This document shows positions 49,867-56,955 of a DNA stretch of 56,955 nt, in pieces. Within the stretch, counting starts at the first letter, position 1, and every line of letters begins with the position of its first letter. The position numbers and the translations under genes were made by a program. Under the pieces are notes generated by a model, which saw nothing but the letters and a program-made list of their open reading frames with translations, ran no database searches and had not been told where the DNA came from. The stretch comes from Eisenbergiella sp900555195 (lineage in GTDB: Bacteria > Bacillota > Clostridia > Lachnospirales > Lachnospiraceae), in contig CABUMH010000010.1 in NCBI GenBank assembly GCA_902492555.1, positions 1 through 56,955 on the forward strand. Direction: 5' to 3'.

Positions 49867-50349
49867 TCATCGAATGGTTTCGTAGATCCCCTTCTTTGTG
49901 TTCCAGGATACCGCTACGGGCTGATCGCAGTTTAGACAGATCATATCGAACATATCCTCCTGCTTATTTGTCCTGTATCGGAATGAGGATCCACACTCAC
50001 AGTTCACATACAACGGCACCAGATCCTCCACCGCAAACGCAGAGCCGCATTCCCTGCAGGTAAATTCCGTGATGGGGGTTTTGATGTTGAGCCCTCTTTC
50101 TACCCCACATTCCGGGCATTTCAGGTAAAGAAATCCCTTGTAACCTTCAAGCTTTGGGAGGGGGGGCGCCATCTTGGCCAGTTTCTGAACGTTTTCCGCA
50201 CCCTTTCCTGGCTCCGACATAACAGGTTTTTCGATCGATTCATCCAGGCCCAACACTCTGCTGGACAACTCCCGGAACAGCCACATTGCCGTTTCATCGT
50301 CATAATCCCTTACTGCGCTTGCTCCCAGTATCGACACTCTTACTTTCAT
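49867..50349 (-). CDS. Zinc-ribbon hypothetical protein
   Basis: The 160-residue protein begins MKVRVSILGASAVRDYDDET and carries four Cys pairs from about residue 78 on (YLKCPECG, FTCRECG, VNCECGSS, CLNCDQP), forming two or more zinc ribbons. The N-terminal 60 residues are helical. It may bind DNA, RNA or a protein. AGGAGG precedes the start, which lies inside the preceding gene's end (overlap 50 bp). Confidence 0.75.
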   Translation of the reverse strand: MKVRVSILGASAVRDYDDETAMWLFRELSSRVLGLDESIEKPVMSEPGKGAENVQKLAKMAPPLPKLEGYKGFLYLKCPECGVERGLNIKTPITEFTCRECGSAFAVEDLVPLYVNCECGSSFRYRTNKQEDMFDMICLNCDQPVAVSWNTKKGIYETIR

Positions 50350-50503
50350 GATTTTTCCTCCTTAAGCATTTCTGATGGGCGTATATTTCACTTCCCCGCT
50401 TCGTTTGTGTCCATATATATGCCTCTCCTGACATGATCTCCTTCCCACACTCCACACAGTACCGTGGGATATCGGATTTTTTTTCTTTCTTTTCATTCCT
50501 CAT
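50300..50503 (-). CDS. Small zinc-finger protein
   Basis: The 67-residue protein starts MRNEKKEKKSDIPRYCVECG and has a Cys-x2-Cys ... His-x2-Cys arrangement (YCVECG, then YAHQKC), as in small phage zinc fingers. The tail is basic. Its stop lies 50 bp inside the zinc-ribbon gene, so the overlap is unusually long; the ribosome site (AAGAAGG) and zinc ligands argue that it is real. Confidence 0.6.
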   Translation of the reverse strand: MRNEKKEKKSDIPRYCVECGKEIMSGEAYIWTQTKRGSEIYAHQKCLRRKNHESKSVDTGSKRSKGL

Positions 50504-50729
50504 TCGTTCTGCCTTCTTTCTTCCTGATGTAGTATTCCTGTACTGCCCGGAACATGTCCCGCATCAGCAGCTCGGCATTCCGGTTCACCTTCCGGTACTT
50601 CGCCTGCAGCGCATACCCGTCTTCCACGAACTTCTCCCACTGCTCATCTGTCAGCTTTTCATATCCATACTTTTCAGTCAGCCTCCACATATCACGCTGG
50701 AGGTTATAAATTACTGTCCGGTCGTCCAT
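50493..50729 (-). CDS. Hypothetical helical phage protein (78 residues)
   Basis: Start 50729 (MDDRTVIYNLQRDMWRLTEK) follows GGAG; the frame is open to 50756. The product is helical and charged (EKFVEDGYALQAKYRKVNRN, then MFRAVQEYYIRKKE). No domain is recognised. Its 5' end borders the iteron region of the candidate origin, and its end overlaps the zinc-finger gene by 11 bp. Confidence 0.7.
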   Translation of the reverse strand: MDDRTVIYNLQRDMWRLTEKYGYEKLTDEQWEKFVEDGYALQAKYRKVNRNAELLMRDMFRAVQEYYIRKKEGRTNEE

Positions 50730-50741
50730 ACGCACTCCATA

Positions 50742-50990
50742 GTTACAATTTGTCAATGAGTTACATCACGGTTACATCTCCGGTTACGCAAAAAACCTCG
50801 TATTTATGCGGCGGTTACAAGGTTACAATTTTTTCTGGATTCCTTATAAAGGGAAAAATAAAATTCTGAAAATCTGTGATTTCATTTTTTTCTCTATATA
50901 GCATGATTTTCAGCTGTAACCTTGTAACTTTGTAACCGATGCCAATTTCCCCAGTAATTATGTGGGTTTGCACGGTTACATATCTGTTAC
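50742..50990. repeat. GTTAC iterons around an AT-rich core: candidate origin
   Basis: GTTAC occurs as direct copies at 50742, 50760, 50771, 50783, 50814 and 50822, inverted copies at 50916, 50924 and 50932, and direct copies at 50975 and 50986. Several are spaced 8, 11 or 12 bp. They flank an 87-bp AT-rich stretch (50828-50914). The block lies just after the DUF927 gene, in the only sizeable gap of the replication region, so it is a good phage replication origin candidate. Confidence 0.6.
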
Positions 50991-51010
50991 CATTGATGCA
51001 ACCATGTTGG

Positions 51011-52867
51011 TTAAAATGGCAGCCTTTCATCTTCTGCAATCTCTTCAAATCCATCATCGTCCGGCATTTTTACCCAGATGCAGCGGATAGCTTTGCCAAA
51101 AAACTTTTTGTTTTTCGTCTTGCTGTCGCCTTGCATGGCTATCAGATTATTCTTTGATGCCCAGCTCAGGAAGGATTTTTTTGAAAAGTTACCTTTTTCG
51201 CAAATGCGGGAAAACGCATTTGGCTGAATAATCACATACCCGTTCTCGATACAGCCCCAGACCTCACCTTTATAGTCCCCGGTAAAGGAATCCGGTTTAA
51301 ATTTATTGATGTTGATCTCAACTTCGCTCAGGATATACTCATAAGCCCTTTCATTTTCGCTCAGTTCCTCCCGGCTGATCAGGACGCGCTTCGCTTCCTC
51401 CAGAGGGATGCACTGCCCATCCTGGAACAAGTAGTCCGTGGCAATCCGGTCGGCTGTCAGGACAATGGACAGGGAAATACTCTGCTTCTCCATCTTTTCA
51501 TCATCCCGCAGCTGCGCCTGGAATTCCGCCTGTATCTCCCGGATGGCGTCCGGCCCCAATTCCTTTACAACCTCAACGAATTCTTTTCCTGCAAAACCGT
51601 AATGCTTTTTCAGGATATCTGCTGTCAGCTGGGGATTCTGATACGCCTTTTCTCCGCATTCCAGTTCCAGGATCCGGTTCATGGCCCCTCCCTGGTTCAC
51701 ATAGGAGGACAGCGGCCGTTCCCCATTCGTCAGGATCACGTTCCGCCAGCGGTTCTCCCTGCGGATCCCCAGTTCTTTGTCAGACCGGCTCTTCCCCTTT
51801 CCGGAGCACAGGTCATATACGATGCCCTCAAAATTATCCCGGATGCGATCCGACGTCTTGCTGGTATCATCCAGCATCATCGGAAGATTGTTCAGGAAGT
51901 CCGCGCGGGCTTCCAGCGCGACGTCTGTAGATTTAAAATCACCGATGTAATTGCTCTCGTCTGGATTCGCCCACACGGAGCAGGCCAGCATCAGGCTCAC
52001 AGTCTTTCCGCCTTCTGTCTCGCCCCACAGGTCTACAAAAAACGGCAGGCCTCCCAAAATGGAGAGCAAGACGCTGGCAAAGGATGCTGCCAGCATAAAT
52101 TTCAGTTCAATCCTCCCGGTGGCACGCAGCTCCTTCACATGGTCATACCACCGCTCCCGGCAGCCGTGCTCCTGAATGCTTTCAAACGCCTGCTTAAAAC
52201 GGCTGTCTCCGTCAAAAACGATTTCCGTATCATAGGGGAGGAAGCCTCCCCGGATCCATCCCAGCTTTGAGCTAGAATACTGCACGCTGATATATTTCTC
52301 ATTCAGGTTTTCCACATCCGACAGGTAGCGCACCAACAGCTTCGCATTCTCACTGGTCACTGCAATCCCTCGCCCGGACAGCGCCACGATTTTGTTGGCG
52401 GAGGTCACGAGCGTTTTAGGGACGATGATTTCTTCCCATTTCCCGTTTCGTTTATAGGCCAGCTTTAGCTGCTCTTCTCCTGTTTCCAGATTTTTAAGGC
52501 GCTCTATCGGTAGAATGGGGTGATAGCACGCTACCACATCCGGCCTGCCAGTGTCTTGCACCCATATGCCATCTTCCCGGGCGATCCAGGAGCCGCAATA
52601 CATCCGGTCATAAGGCCCCTCAAAATTTGTCCAGTTATCCAGGGACTGCAGCGGCTTCTTTTTTGCCGCTTGCTGCAGCTGCCGCTCCACTTTTTTGTAG
52701 GCAGATACCATTTTCGCAAACTTCGTTTTTACCCCCAGTTGAGCCGCCCGGTCTTCCAGGGTTAGCAGTACCTTGGCTTTATGGATTTCGTCCTCGTCAG
52801 AAAACACCTCATCCAGCGTTTCGTCCGAATAGACATCTTCCGCCGTCATGGACGCTATGTTTTTCAC
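51011..52867 (-). CDS. DUF927 helicase-like replication protein
   Basis: The 618-residue protein begins with GTG (52867) after GAGGTGAGG. Residues about 100-580 match DUF927: GTCWIAREDGIWVQ-like start, Walker A in LWGETEGGKTVS (about residue 290), and a Walker B in PMMLDDTSKT, then TNGERPLSSYVNQGGAMNRI. It is an ATPase related to virus/phage primase-helicase proteins. Together with the adjacent CHC2 protein it probably forms a split primase-helicase. The downstream iterons support initiation at this point. Confidence 0.87.
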   Translation of the reverse strand: MKNIASMTAEDVYSDETLDEVFSDEDEIHKAKVLLTLEDRAAQLGVKTKFAKMVSAYKKVERQLQQAAKKKPLQSLDNWTNFEGPYDRMYCGSWIAREDGIWVQDTGRPDVVACYHPILPIERLKNLETGEEQLKLAYKRNGKWEEIIVPKTLVTSANKIVALSGRGIAVTSENAKLLVRYLSDVENLNEKYISVQYSSSKLGWIRGGFLPYDTEIVFDGDSRFKQAFESIQEHGCRERWYDHVKELRATGRIELKFMLAASFASVLLSILGGLPFFVDLWGETEGGKTVSLMLACSVWANPDESNYIGDFKSTDVALEARADFLNNLPMMLDDTSKTSDRIRDNFEGIVYDLCSGKGKSRSDKELGIRRENRWRNVILTNGERPLSSYVNQGGAMNRILELECGEKAYQNPQLTADILKKHYGFAGKEFVEVVKELGPDAIREIQAEFQAQLRDDEKMEKQSISLSIVLTADRIATDYLFQDGQCIPLEEAKRVLISREELSENERAYEYILSEVEININKFKPDSFTGDYKGEVWGCIENGYVIIQPNAFSRICEKGNFSKKSFLSWASKNNLIAMQGDSKTKNKKFFGKAIRCIWVKMPDDDGFEEIAEDERLPF

Positions 52868-52873
52868 CTGGCC

Positions 52874-53368
52874 TCACCTCTTTTCGTTCAAATATTCCAG
52901 CCTGTAAATCACCTTCTGCCAGGCGTTGTACGCGTCACACCATGCATCAGACAGCGGCTGGTATAGCCTCACACACCAGTACAGGTCATTGCTCTGCCGG
53001 ATCAGTTCCTGCTTCTCCTGCCGCTCCCGGGCTTCCCGGTTCCGGGCCGCCTCCTGGCCCTTCTGCCGCTGGTATGCCAGCCGGCGCTTCCGGAAGGACG
53101 GCTCTTCCCCTTTTTCCGGATATGTGCCTCCAAGCTCCTCAAAGGCTTCCCGGAAGGACAGGTTTTCCATCCGCTGCACAAAATCGAACACATCGCCGCC
53201 CTCTCCGCACCCGAAACAGTAATAATCTCGCTCATAAATCCGCATGGACGGCGACTTGTCCGCGTGGAACGGACAGAGGATAAATCCTCTCCGGTTCGGC
53301 TGCGGCAGCCCGTATCGGCCAAGAATATCTCGCATGGTCGTGTTCTGCTTGATCTCTTCCAGTGTCAT
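52874..53368 (-). CDS. CHC2 zinc-finger primase domain protein
   Basis: Start 53368 (MTLEEIKQNTTMRDILGRYG) overlaps the preceding stop as ATGA. The 164-residue protein has the primase zinc-binding domain: CPFHADKSPSMRIY, then YYCFGCGEGGDVFDFVQ and FREAFEELGG. It is the N-terminal domain of DnaG without a TOPRIM part; the C-terminal 70 residues are basic and helical. It should recognise template start sites for priming with the DUF927 protein. Confidence 0.9.
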   Translation of the reverse strand: MTLEEIKQNTTMRDILGRYGLPQPNRRGFILCPFHADKSPSMRIYERDYYCFGCGEGGDVFDFVQRMENLSFREAFEELGGTYPEKGEEPSFRKRRLAYQRQKGQEAARNREARERQEKQELIRQSNDLYWCVRLYQPLSDAWCDAYNAWQKVIYRLEYLNEKR

Positions 53369-53934
53369 GCCATCCCGCCTTCCCATGCGTCAAAATAGCC
53401 CGTTTCCAGCTTTTCCTTCAGATCTCGCTTCAGAATCTCATAGATCATTCTCGACGAAGTTTCCTCTCTGCACATGACCAGCTGCAGGTCATACCTGATC
53501 TGCCAGGCAAGGATGGAGGCCAGGTACGCATCCGGGTTGTACATGCTCCGGTACTTCCCGTTCAGCAGCTTCTCCCAGGTGGCGTTTTCCACAAGCAGAT
53601 AGATCCTTGCGTCGTTCTCTTTTGCCCGGACAAACTCTGCTTCAAACCGCTTTCTCGATCGCGTGAAGCATCCGGCCAGCTCATCCAGGTCCATTTTTCT
53701 TTCAATCGCCAGCGGCGCGGCCACCTCATGCCCTGAATACTCCAGGAAACGTTTCCCATCCGGCAGGACGAAGTTATACGCGTAATCTCCATACGCGAGC
53801 GCCTGCCGGACGTGAGCACAGGGAAAGCGGCCGTACCGTTCCCGTGCTCTTTTTGTATCCTGCTCCCGAGTGTCTACCATCACGACCATCGACCGCAGGC
53901 AGTCCTCAATCTCGAAATGATTCATAACCATCAC
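53365..53934 (-). CDS. ERCC4-type nuclease domain protein
   Basis: The 189-residue protein has the ERCC4/XPF nuclease signature: VVMVDTREQD (about residues 17-26), QALAYGDYAYNF, and AIERKMDLDELAGCF, in which D, E, R and K form the ERKxxxD-like active site. Structure-specific nucleases of this type process branched DNA. It lies between DUF669 and primase genes in the replication operon and may act in recombination or in replication fork repair. Confidence 0.87.
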   Translation of the reverse strand: MMVMNHFEIEDCLRSMVVMVDTREQDTKRARERYGRFPCAHVRQALAYGDYAYNFVLPDGKRFLEYSGHEVAAPLAIERKMDLDELAGCFTRSRKRFEAEFVRAKENDARIYLLVENATWEKLLNGKYRSMYNPDAYLASILAWQIRYDLQLVMCREETSSRMIYEILKRDLKEKLETGYFDAWEGGMA

Positions 53935-54528
53935 CTAAAATGGGAGTTCTTCATCAATTCCATCCGGGATATTCATGAAGCCGTCCGCATCCGGTGTCTG
54001 GCCGGTTCCTCCTCCGGTATGGTTCAGTAGGGTATCGTCAGGAATCTTAAATTTCCCATCCCTGATCCGCTGTGCATCGATCAGGCTGTGGCAGTTTGTG
54101 AAGAATCCATGTCGGCCGTTAAAGTCGTATTCCTTGTTGTTGAACAGGCCGCCGATCAGTTTGCCTTTCAGTGTCTTTTCATCCCAATTCCAGTGGTATC
54201 CCTGATTTGAGTTCTCAAACGCCTCCATGACCGTTTTGAAACGGCGCTTTGTCCAGACATCCTTTTCAGAACCATCATCCCGCGGGCAGTACAGCCGGTA
54301 TGTTCCCTTCCATTTCTTGTCTTCCTGTGTCTGCGCGTCGAAGTTTCGCTTATAGAAGCCGGCCTGTTCTCCCTCCACGATATCAAACGCGATCACAAGC
54401 ACATCGCTGTTTCCATTCCTTCCTTCGTCCAGGCGCACGTTCTGCACCTTCAGCACATACCCTCCGGCCGGGAGCCGCTCATTGTCAGAATATGCCTGGG
54501 TAGATTCATAATCATTCCATTTTTTCAT
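53935..54528 (-). CDS. DUF669 single-stranded DNA-binding-like protein
   Basis: Start 54528 (MKKWNDYESTQAYSDNERLP) follows AGGAGAAAC; 197 residues. It has the DUF669 pattern: LPAGGYVLKVQNVRLDEGRN, then DVLVIAFDIVEGEQAGFYKR and WKGTYRLYCPRDDGSEK, and an acidic end (IDEELPF) typical of SSB-like proteins. It is thought to bind single-stranded DNA with the Sak4 ATPase. The upstream gene's stop lies inside its leader. Confidence 0.87.
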   Translation of the reverse strand: MKKWNDYESTQAYSDNERLPAGGYVLKVQNVRLDEGRNGNSDVLVIAFDIVEGEQAGFYKRNFDAQTQEDKKWKGTYRLYCPRDDGSEKDVWTKRRFKTVMEAFENSNQGYHWNWDEKTLKGKLIGGLFNNKEYDFNGRHGFFTNCHSLIDAQRIRDGKFKIPDDTLLNHTGGGTGQTPDADGFMNIPDGIDEELPF

Positions 54529-54539
54529 GCTGTTTCTCC

Positions 54540-55187
54540 TCAATAATCTTTTAACGCCTCAATGACGGTGGTAATATCGTTGTCGATCTCTTTTTCCTGG
54601 AAAGCACCCATCGGGCTCTTAGCGGTTGAAAAATTCGCCTGCGTCTCGAATACATAGCGTCCATCAATGCATTTGCTGAGAAGCACTGTGGAAAATTTGC
54701 TCTCCAGAGTGATCTTGTCCAGCTTCCGGCCAGAGGTTTTGATTCGGGTAAACATATACCCATTATCGTCGTGGTCCGTCTGCGTATGCGCCACGAACAC
54801 GATGGTCACATCATCACGCATGGTCAGGGAATAATCCACCAGATCATAGATGCTCTGAGCGAGGTCCTGCCATTTGTCATAGCCTTTCTCCTTCGTCCGG
54901 CGCATCTCATCCGCTACCATCAAGCCATTGAGGGTATCCACTACGACAACCCTGATATGTTTCATGCTGTCCTGCTCATTGACCTTTCTCAGTGCCTGCA
55001 GGGCAACTTGCGGGAAGTCAGTTACCAGATAGTTTTTCTTCTCCCCACTGAACTGCTGCTTCCACCCTTTCCAGGACAGGCCCTTCTTGTCGCAGTCAAT
55101 ATACAATGTCGTGTTCGGGTCGAGATTCCGCATGGATGTCGTCTTTCCCGTGCCGGATTCCCCGGCGATACAAATCACATGGCTCAT
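54540..55187 (-). CDS. Sak4-like RecA-type ATPase
   Basis: Start 55187 (MSHVICIAGESGTGKTTSMR) follows AAAGGAG; 215 residues. It has a Walker A GESGTGKT (residues 9-16), a Walker B in IRVVVVDTLNGLM, and the VFVAHTQ motif common in RecA-like folds. Phage proteins of this short type (Sak4) bind ssDNA and promote annealing or recombination with a DUF669/SSB partner. Both genes are adjacent here, which supports that pairing. Confidence 0.87.
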   Translation of the reverse strand: MSHVICIAGESGTGKTTSMRNLDPNTTLYIDCDKKGLSWKGWKQQFSGEKKNYLVTDFPQVALQALRKVNEQDSMKHIRVVVVDTLNGLMVADEMRRTKEKGYDKWQDLAQSIYDLVDYSLTMRDDVTIVFVAHTQTDHDDNGYMFTRIKTSGRKLDKITLESKFSTVLLSKCIDGRYVFETQANFSTAKSPMGAFQEKEIDNDITTVIEALKDY

Positions 55188-55198
55188 TTTTTCTCCTT

Positions 55199-55606
55199 TC
55201 ACTGATTCAATACTTTTGCCTGTCTCCAAAATCCACGTTTTCCGGCATTTTCCCGTCGGTTTTCCTCCATAAATTCACGATATCTTTCTTCGCCAAAGCG
55301 ACGTACTTTTTCTTCTCGGTCTTTCAAAACCTGCCTGACCAGATTTTCCGCATCCTCAGCTTTGAAATATATTCGTTCAAACTGATCCTTTTCTCTTCTC
55401 TGACGCTTGACAAACGCGCCTATGTTATACCGATATTTCAGATATCGTTTTCCCGGATGATCGCTGATTCGAATGGAATTACAGACGCCATAATCAATTT
55501 TCAGGTATATGCTGTCCGTAGAATACGCATCGTACCGCTGAATCACGAAACCGTTTTTCAACAGTTCGGCAGATACTTGTTCTGCTATTTCATTACAATT
55601 TCCCAT
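55199..55606 (-). CDS. Hypothetical phage protein (135 residues)
   Basis: The protein begins MGNCNEIAEQVSAELLKNGF, then IQRYDAYSTDSIYLKIDYGV and a basic helical C-terminal half (KDREEKVRRFGEERYREFME). It looks like a small alpha/beta nucleic-acid-binding protein, but no family is recognised. It lies in the replication operon between Gp157 and Sak4-like genes. Confidence 0.78.
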   Translation of the reverse strand: MGNCNEIAEQVSAELLKNGFVIQRYDAYSTDSIYLKIDYGVCNSIRISDHPGKRYLKYRYNIGAFVKRQRREKDQFERIYFKAEDAENLVRQVLKDREEKVRRFGEERYREFMEENRRENAGKRGFWRQAKVLNQ

Positions 55607-55607
55607 A

Positions 55608-56099
55608 TTACCTGATCCTCAAATGCTCTCCGCGCTCCAGAAGATGCGCAAAGGGAAGATTCTTTCCTGATTCCAGCGCTTTTCTGATTGTTGTGATGTT
55701 CGGCTCCATACGGCAGTATTCTGCCGGTACAGGAATGTCAGGGATAATCTCTATTGGCTGAACGCCTCCGTTCCTCTGGATCCCGAAAGAGAACAGGTCT
55801 GTCTTGAATTTTGTTTTTCCGGTCTCCTTCATTGCGAAGAAAAGATTGTCTTTCAGCAGTTTTACGCGGTTCTCAAGCGTTGTCTGCCGCGCCTCAAGCC
55901 GCTTTTTCTCCGCCTCAAATTTCTTTGCCTCTTCGGACAACTCCCGGATGATCTTCGCGTAGTTGTCGGCCTTGATTTCCAGCTCGCCGTCAATACCTTC
56001 CAGCGTGTCCCGGATGACCTGCTCCTCCGTGCCGTCATCGTTTTCCAGCATTTCAAGCAGTTCCAGGTATTGCCCTGTCAGTTCGTATAATGTACTCAT
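55608..56099 (-). CDS. Siphovirus Gp157-like protein
   Basis: The 163-residue protein begins MSTLYELTGQYLELLEMLEN and has the Gp157 coiled-coil centre (IIRELSEEAKKFEAEKKRLE; NRVKLLKDNLFFAMKETGKT) followed by FSFGIQRNGGVQPIEIIPD and a P-x-E-Y segment. In Streptococcus phages the family was linked to resistance against other phages, but it is usually next to recombination genes, as here. It overlaps the next small gene by 4 bp. Confidence 0.9.
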   Translation of the reverse strand: MSTLYELTGQYLELLEMLENDDGTEEQVIRDTLEGIDGELEIKADNYAKIIRELSEEAKKFEAEKKRLEARQTTLENRVKLLKDNLFFAMKETGKTKFKTDLFSFGIQRNGGVQPIEIIPDIPVPAEYCRMEPNITTIRKALESGKNLPFAHLLERGEHLRIR

Positions 56100-56281
56100 G
56101 ATTTCTTCTCCTCTCCAAATACCTCTTCCTTCTTGGCCGGGAGCCCCAGCACTGCCATAATAGCGCTGGAACAGTATTCCTTCCCGTTCGTGATCATTGC
56201 CCGGATATTTGCCAGATCCCCCATAGCATTTATGCCGTCCACAAAATCCCCGTAAGGGACATATATCATCTTCTCATCCAT
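56096..56281 (-). CDS. Small hypothetical phage protein (61 residues)
   Basis: The frame encodes MDEKMIYVPYGDFVDGINAM then GDLANIRAMITNGKEYCSSA and ends in a Lys/Glu tail. It overlaps the Gp157 start by 4 bp and follows the next upstream gene by 5 bp. The pattern MIYVPYGDFVDGI...ANIRAM recurs in phage early genes, to my recollection. Function unknown. Confidence 0.72.
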   Translation of the reverse strand: MDEKMIYVPYGDFVDGINAMGDLANIRAMITNGKEYCSSAIMAVLGLPAKKEEVFGEEKKS

Positions 56282-56286
56282 CCGTT

Positions 56287-56589
56287 TTACCTCCCGTACA
56301 TTTCCCGGATGCAGTCAGCGCTATGAAGCTTTGTAAGCCTTGCCAATTCTGCAAGTACTAAAGAGGCTCCACTACGGCTTATACCGTCTTCTTTGCATTT
56401 ATCTGCCATGCAAAAGGCAAGCCCCCGGACGACATCTTCTACCATGCTTATAATGTTGCTATCCCCGATTAACGATGTTCTAACGGTCGAACGCTTATCA
56501 TCCTCATCCACTTTGACAAATGCCATAACCGCTTTCCCGTTTTGATGAACAATTTCTTTCCCATCCTCAAAAATTTTCACTTCAATCAT
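56287..56589 (-). CDS. Hypothetical phage protein (100 residues)
   Basis: The alpha/beta protein begins MIEVKIFEDGKEIVHQNGKA and continues FVKVDEDDKRSTVRTSLIGD with a helical second half (MVEDVVRGLAFCMADKCKED). No domain is recognised. It starts the visible row of tightly spaced early genes. Function unknown. Confidence 0.7.
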   Translation of the reverse strand: MIEVKIFEDGKEIVHQNGKAVMAFVKVDEDDKRSTVRTSLIGDSNIISMVEDVVRGLAFCMADKCKEDGISRSGASLVLAELARLTKLHSADCIREMYGR

Positions 56590-56640
56590 TCCGTAAACTC
56601 CTTTTCCGTGCTATAATGCACTTGTAATATTATTTCTTTT

Positions 56641-56670
56641 GCTCCGGATCCTGCGCCAACAGGCCGGAGC
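56641..56670. other. Intergenic hairpin ahead of the small early genes
   Basis: GCTCCGG (56641-56647) and CCGGAGC (56664-56670) pair perfectly, with inner CCTG/CAGG pairing in the loop. T's follow on the plus strand only, so on the transcribed minus strand it is not an obvious terminator; an RNA-stability role is possible. Confidence 0.45.
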
Positions 56671-56672
56671 TT

Positions 56673-56955
56673 TTACTCCTCTACCTCACACAATTCTCCG
56701 TCTTTCAGGCAATACCACGTATCAGCCTTGACGTTTTCGCCATCCACAATAACTGCTTTCCAGTCTGCGATATCGTAATCGTCTGCATTCTCTTCAGCAA
56801 TCACGAGGATCGATCCGATTCCTCCCTTGACTTTGACATTGTTTCCACGTGCGACCGCAAGTCCATTATTGCCGACTTCGGATTTTCCTCTGCTCGTAGC
56901 GGCCCCGCGATATCCTGCCGTAGCGGCCCCGCGATATCCTGCCGTAGCGGCCCCG
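56673..56955 (-). CDS. Repeat protein with octapeptide ATAGYRGA repeats (5' end outside window)
   Basis: The frame is open from the window edge to TAA 56675-56673. It begins with octapeptide repeats of the type GAATAGYR (24-bp DNA period), followed by SEVGNNGLAVARGNNVKVKG and a C-terminal domain (DWKAVIVDGENVKADTWYCL, ending ELCEVEE). Proteins with such AATAG repeats and this end are known in Firmicute phages (DUF7666 type); their role is unknown. The N-terminal part is outside, so length cannot be given. Confidence 0.75.
   Translation of the reverse strand, partial: GAATAGYRGAATAGYRGAATSRGKSEVGNNGLAVARGNNVKVKGGIGSILVIAEENADDYDIADWKAVIVDGENVKADTWYCLKDGELCEVEE
56897..56955. repeat. 24-bp tandem repeat inside the edge gene
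   Basis: The 24-bp unit starting with TAGCGGCCCC recurs from about 56897 to the window edge, at least two and a half identical copies. It encodes the octapeptide repeat of the flanking gene and runs on past the edge. Confidence 0.85.

Larger units (their letters stand above)
19774..56955. mobile_element. Prophage with contractile (PBSX/XkdK-type) tail, right end not in window
   Basis: From the tRNA scar to the right edge the genes form one phage genome: lysis, fibres, baseplate, tape measure, tube and sheath, capsid, portal, terminase, late regulator, accessory genes, and replication module. All main modules are on the minus strand in standard order. A sheath gene together with DUF2577, DUF2634, baseplate J and LysM/XkdQ-type hub proteins indicates myovirus morphology. 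Integrase, main repressor and excisionase are not seen and should lie right of 56955. No module is obviously broken, so the element may be functional. Confidence 0.93.

Noticed and set aside
50815..51057. 80-residue minus-strand frame between the DUF927 gene and the next gene
   Set aside because: It covers the GTTAC iterons, whose repeats generate its YVTVQT- and YKVTRL-like stretches, and overlaps the DUF927 end; no ribosome site. Treated as non-coding origin region.
56897..56955. 24-bp repeats as a CRISPR array
   Set aside because: The copies are contiguous without spacers and in frame with an octapeptide repeat.
19774..56955. Known defence systems (CBASS, retron, Thoeris, toxin-antitoxin) and reverse-transcriptase diversity generators in the prophage
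   Set aside because: No reverse transcriptase, nucleotidyltransferase, TIR or TA pair is recognisable. The fibre variation is by an inverted copy, not by a template-repeat pair.

Overview
The window joins ordinary chromosome of a low-to-mid GC Firmicute to most of a contractile-tailed prophage. Gene content points to Clostridia, probably Lachnospiraceae: a folA/thyA/corA cluster, a large DUF5107-TPR protein, an LCP-family protein and DUF4317. The family-level assignment is inferred from gene families recognised by eye, with no database search.

Chromosomal part (1 to about 19,730). A TetR regulator is followed by a minus-strand block: a PrsA/SurA-like peptidyl-prolyl isomerase lipoprotein, the branched-chain aminotransferase IlvE, a CorA-type ion channel, dihydrofolate reductase, thymidylate synthase, a beta-CASP metallo-beta-lactamase nuclease, and an O6-alkylguanine-DNA alkyltransferase. 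FolA and ThyA share the dTMP/tetrahydrofolate cycle. Next comes a probable carbohydrate locus: a GH2-like glycosidase facing a 1,122-residue DUF5107-TPR protein, with an AraC regulator divergent from the latter. An ABC exporter half-molecule and an LCP cell-wall ligase close the chromosomal part.

Left prophage junction (about 19,730-19,776). Only the 3' half of a tRNA-Gly(GCC) is present, on the minus strand. Its 5' half is replaced by AT-rich phage DNA. This is the expected scar of integration into a tRNA gene. The intact tRNA and the integrase are expected beyond the right edge.

Prophage (about 19,774 to the right edge, not complete). Almost all genes are on the minus strand, so the map reads right to left: replication and recombination (Gp157, Sak4-like ATPase, DUF669, ERCC4 nuclease, CHC2 primase domain, DUF927 helicase-like protein, an iteron-rich candidate origin), accessory genes (Zn-ribbon proteins, DUF4317, lipoprotein, MazG-like, Dam-like methylase), a sigma-like late regulator, packaging and head (terminase, portal, Mu F-like protein, DUF2213 protease/scaffold region, Gp24-like cement protein, DUF2184 capsid), a PBSX/XkdK-type contractile tail and baseplate, tail fibres, then holin and amidase-glucosaminidase endolysin. 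Two small plus-strand genes with a divergent XRE repressor form a probable lysogeny cassette near the left end.

Most notable signals: (1) an inverted, promoterless alternative 3' end of the tail-fibre gene, converging on the expressed one and sharing a homologous arm, which looks like an invertible host-range switch; (2) a canonical -1 frameshift site with a stem-loop in the XkdN tail-chaperone gene; (3) three CGGACAA repeats at exact 9-bp period at a candidate late promoter, followed by two intrinsic terminators before the terminase genes, suggesting antitermination; (4) eleven GTTAC iterons around an AT-rich core next to the DUF927 gene.
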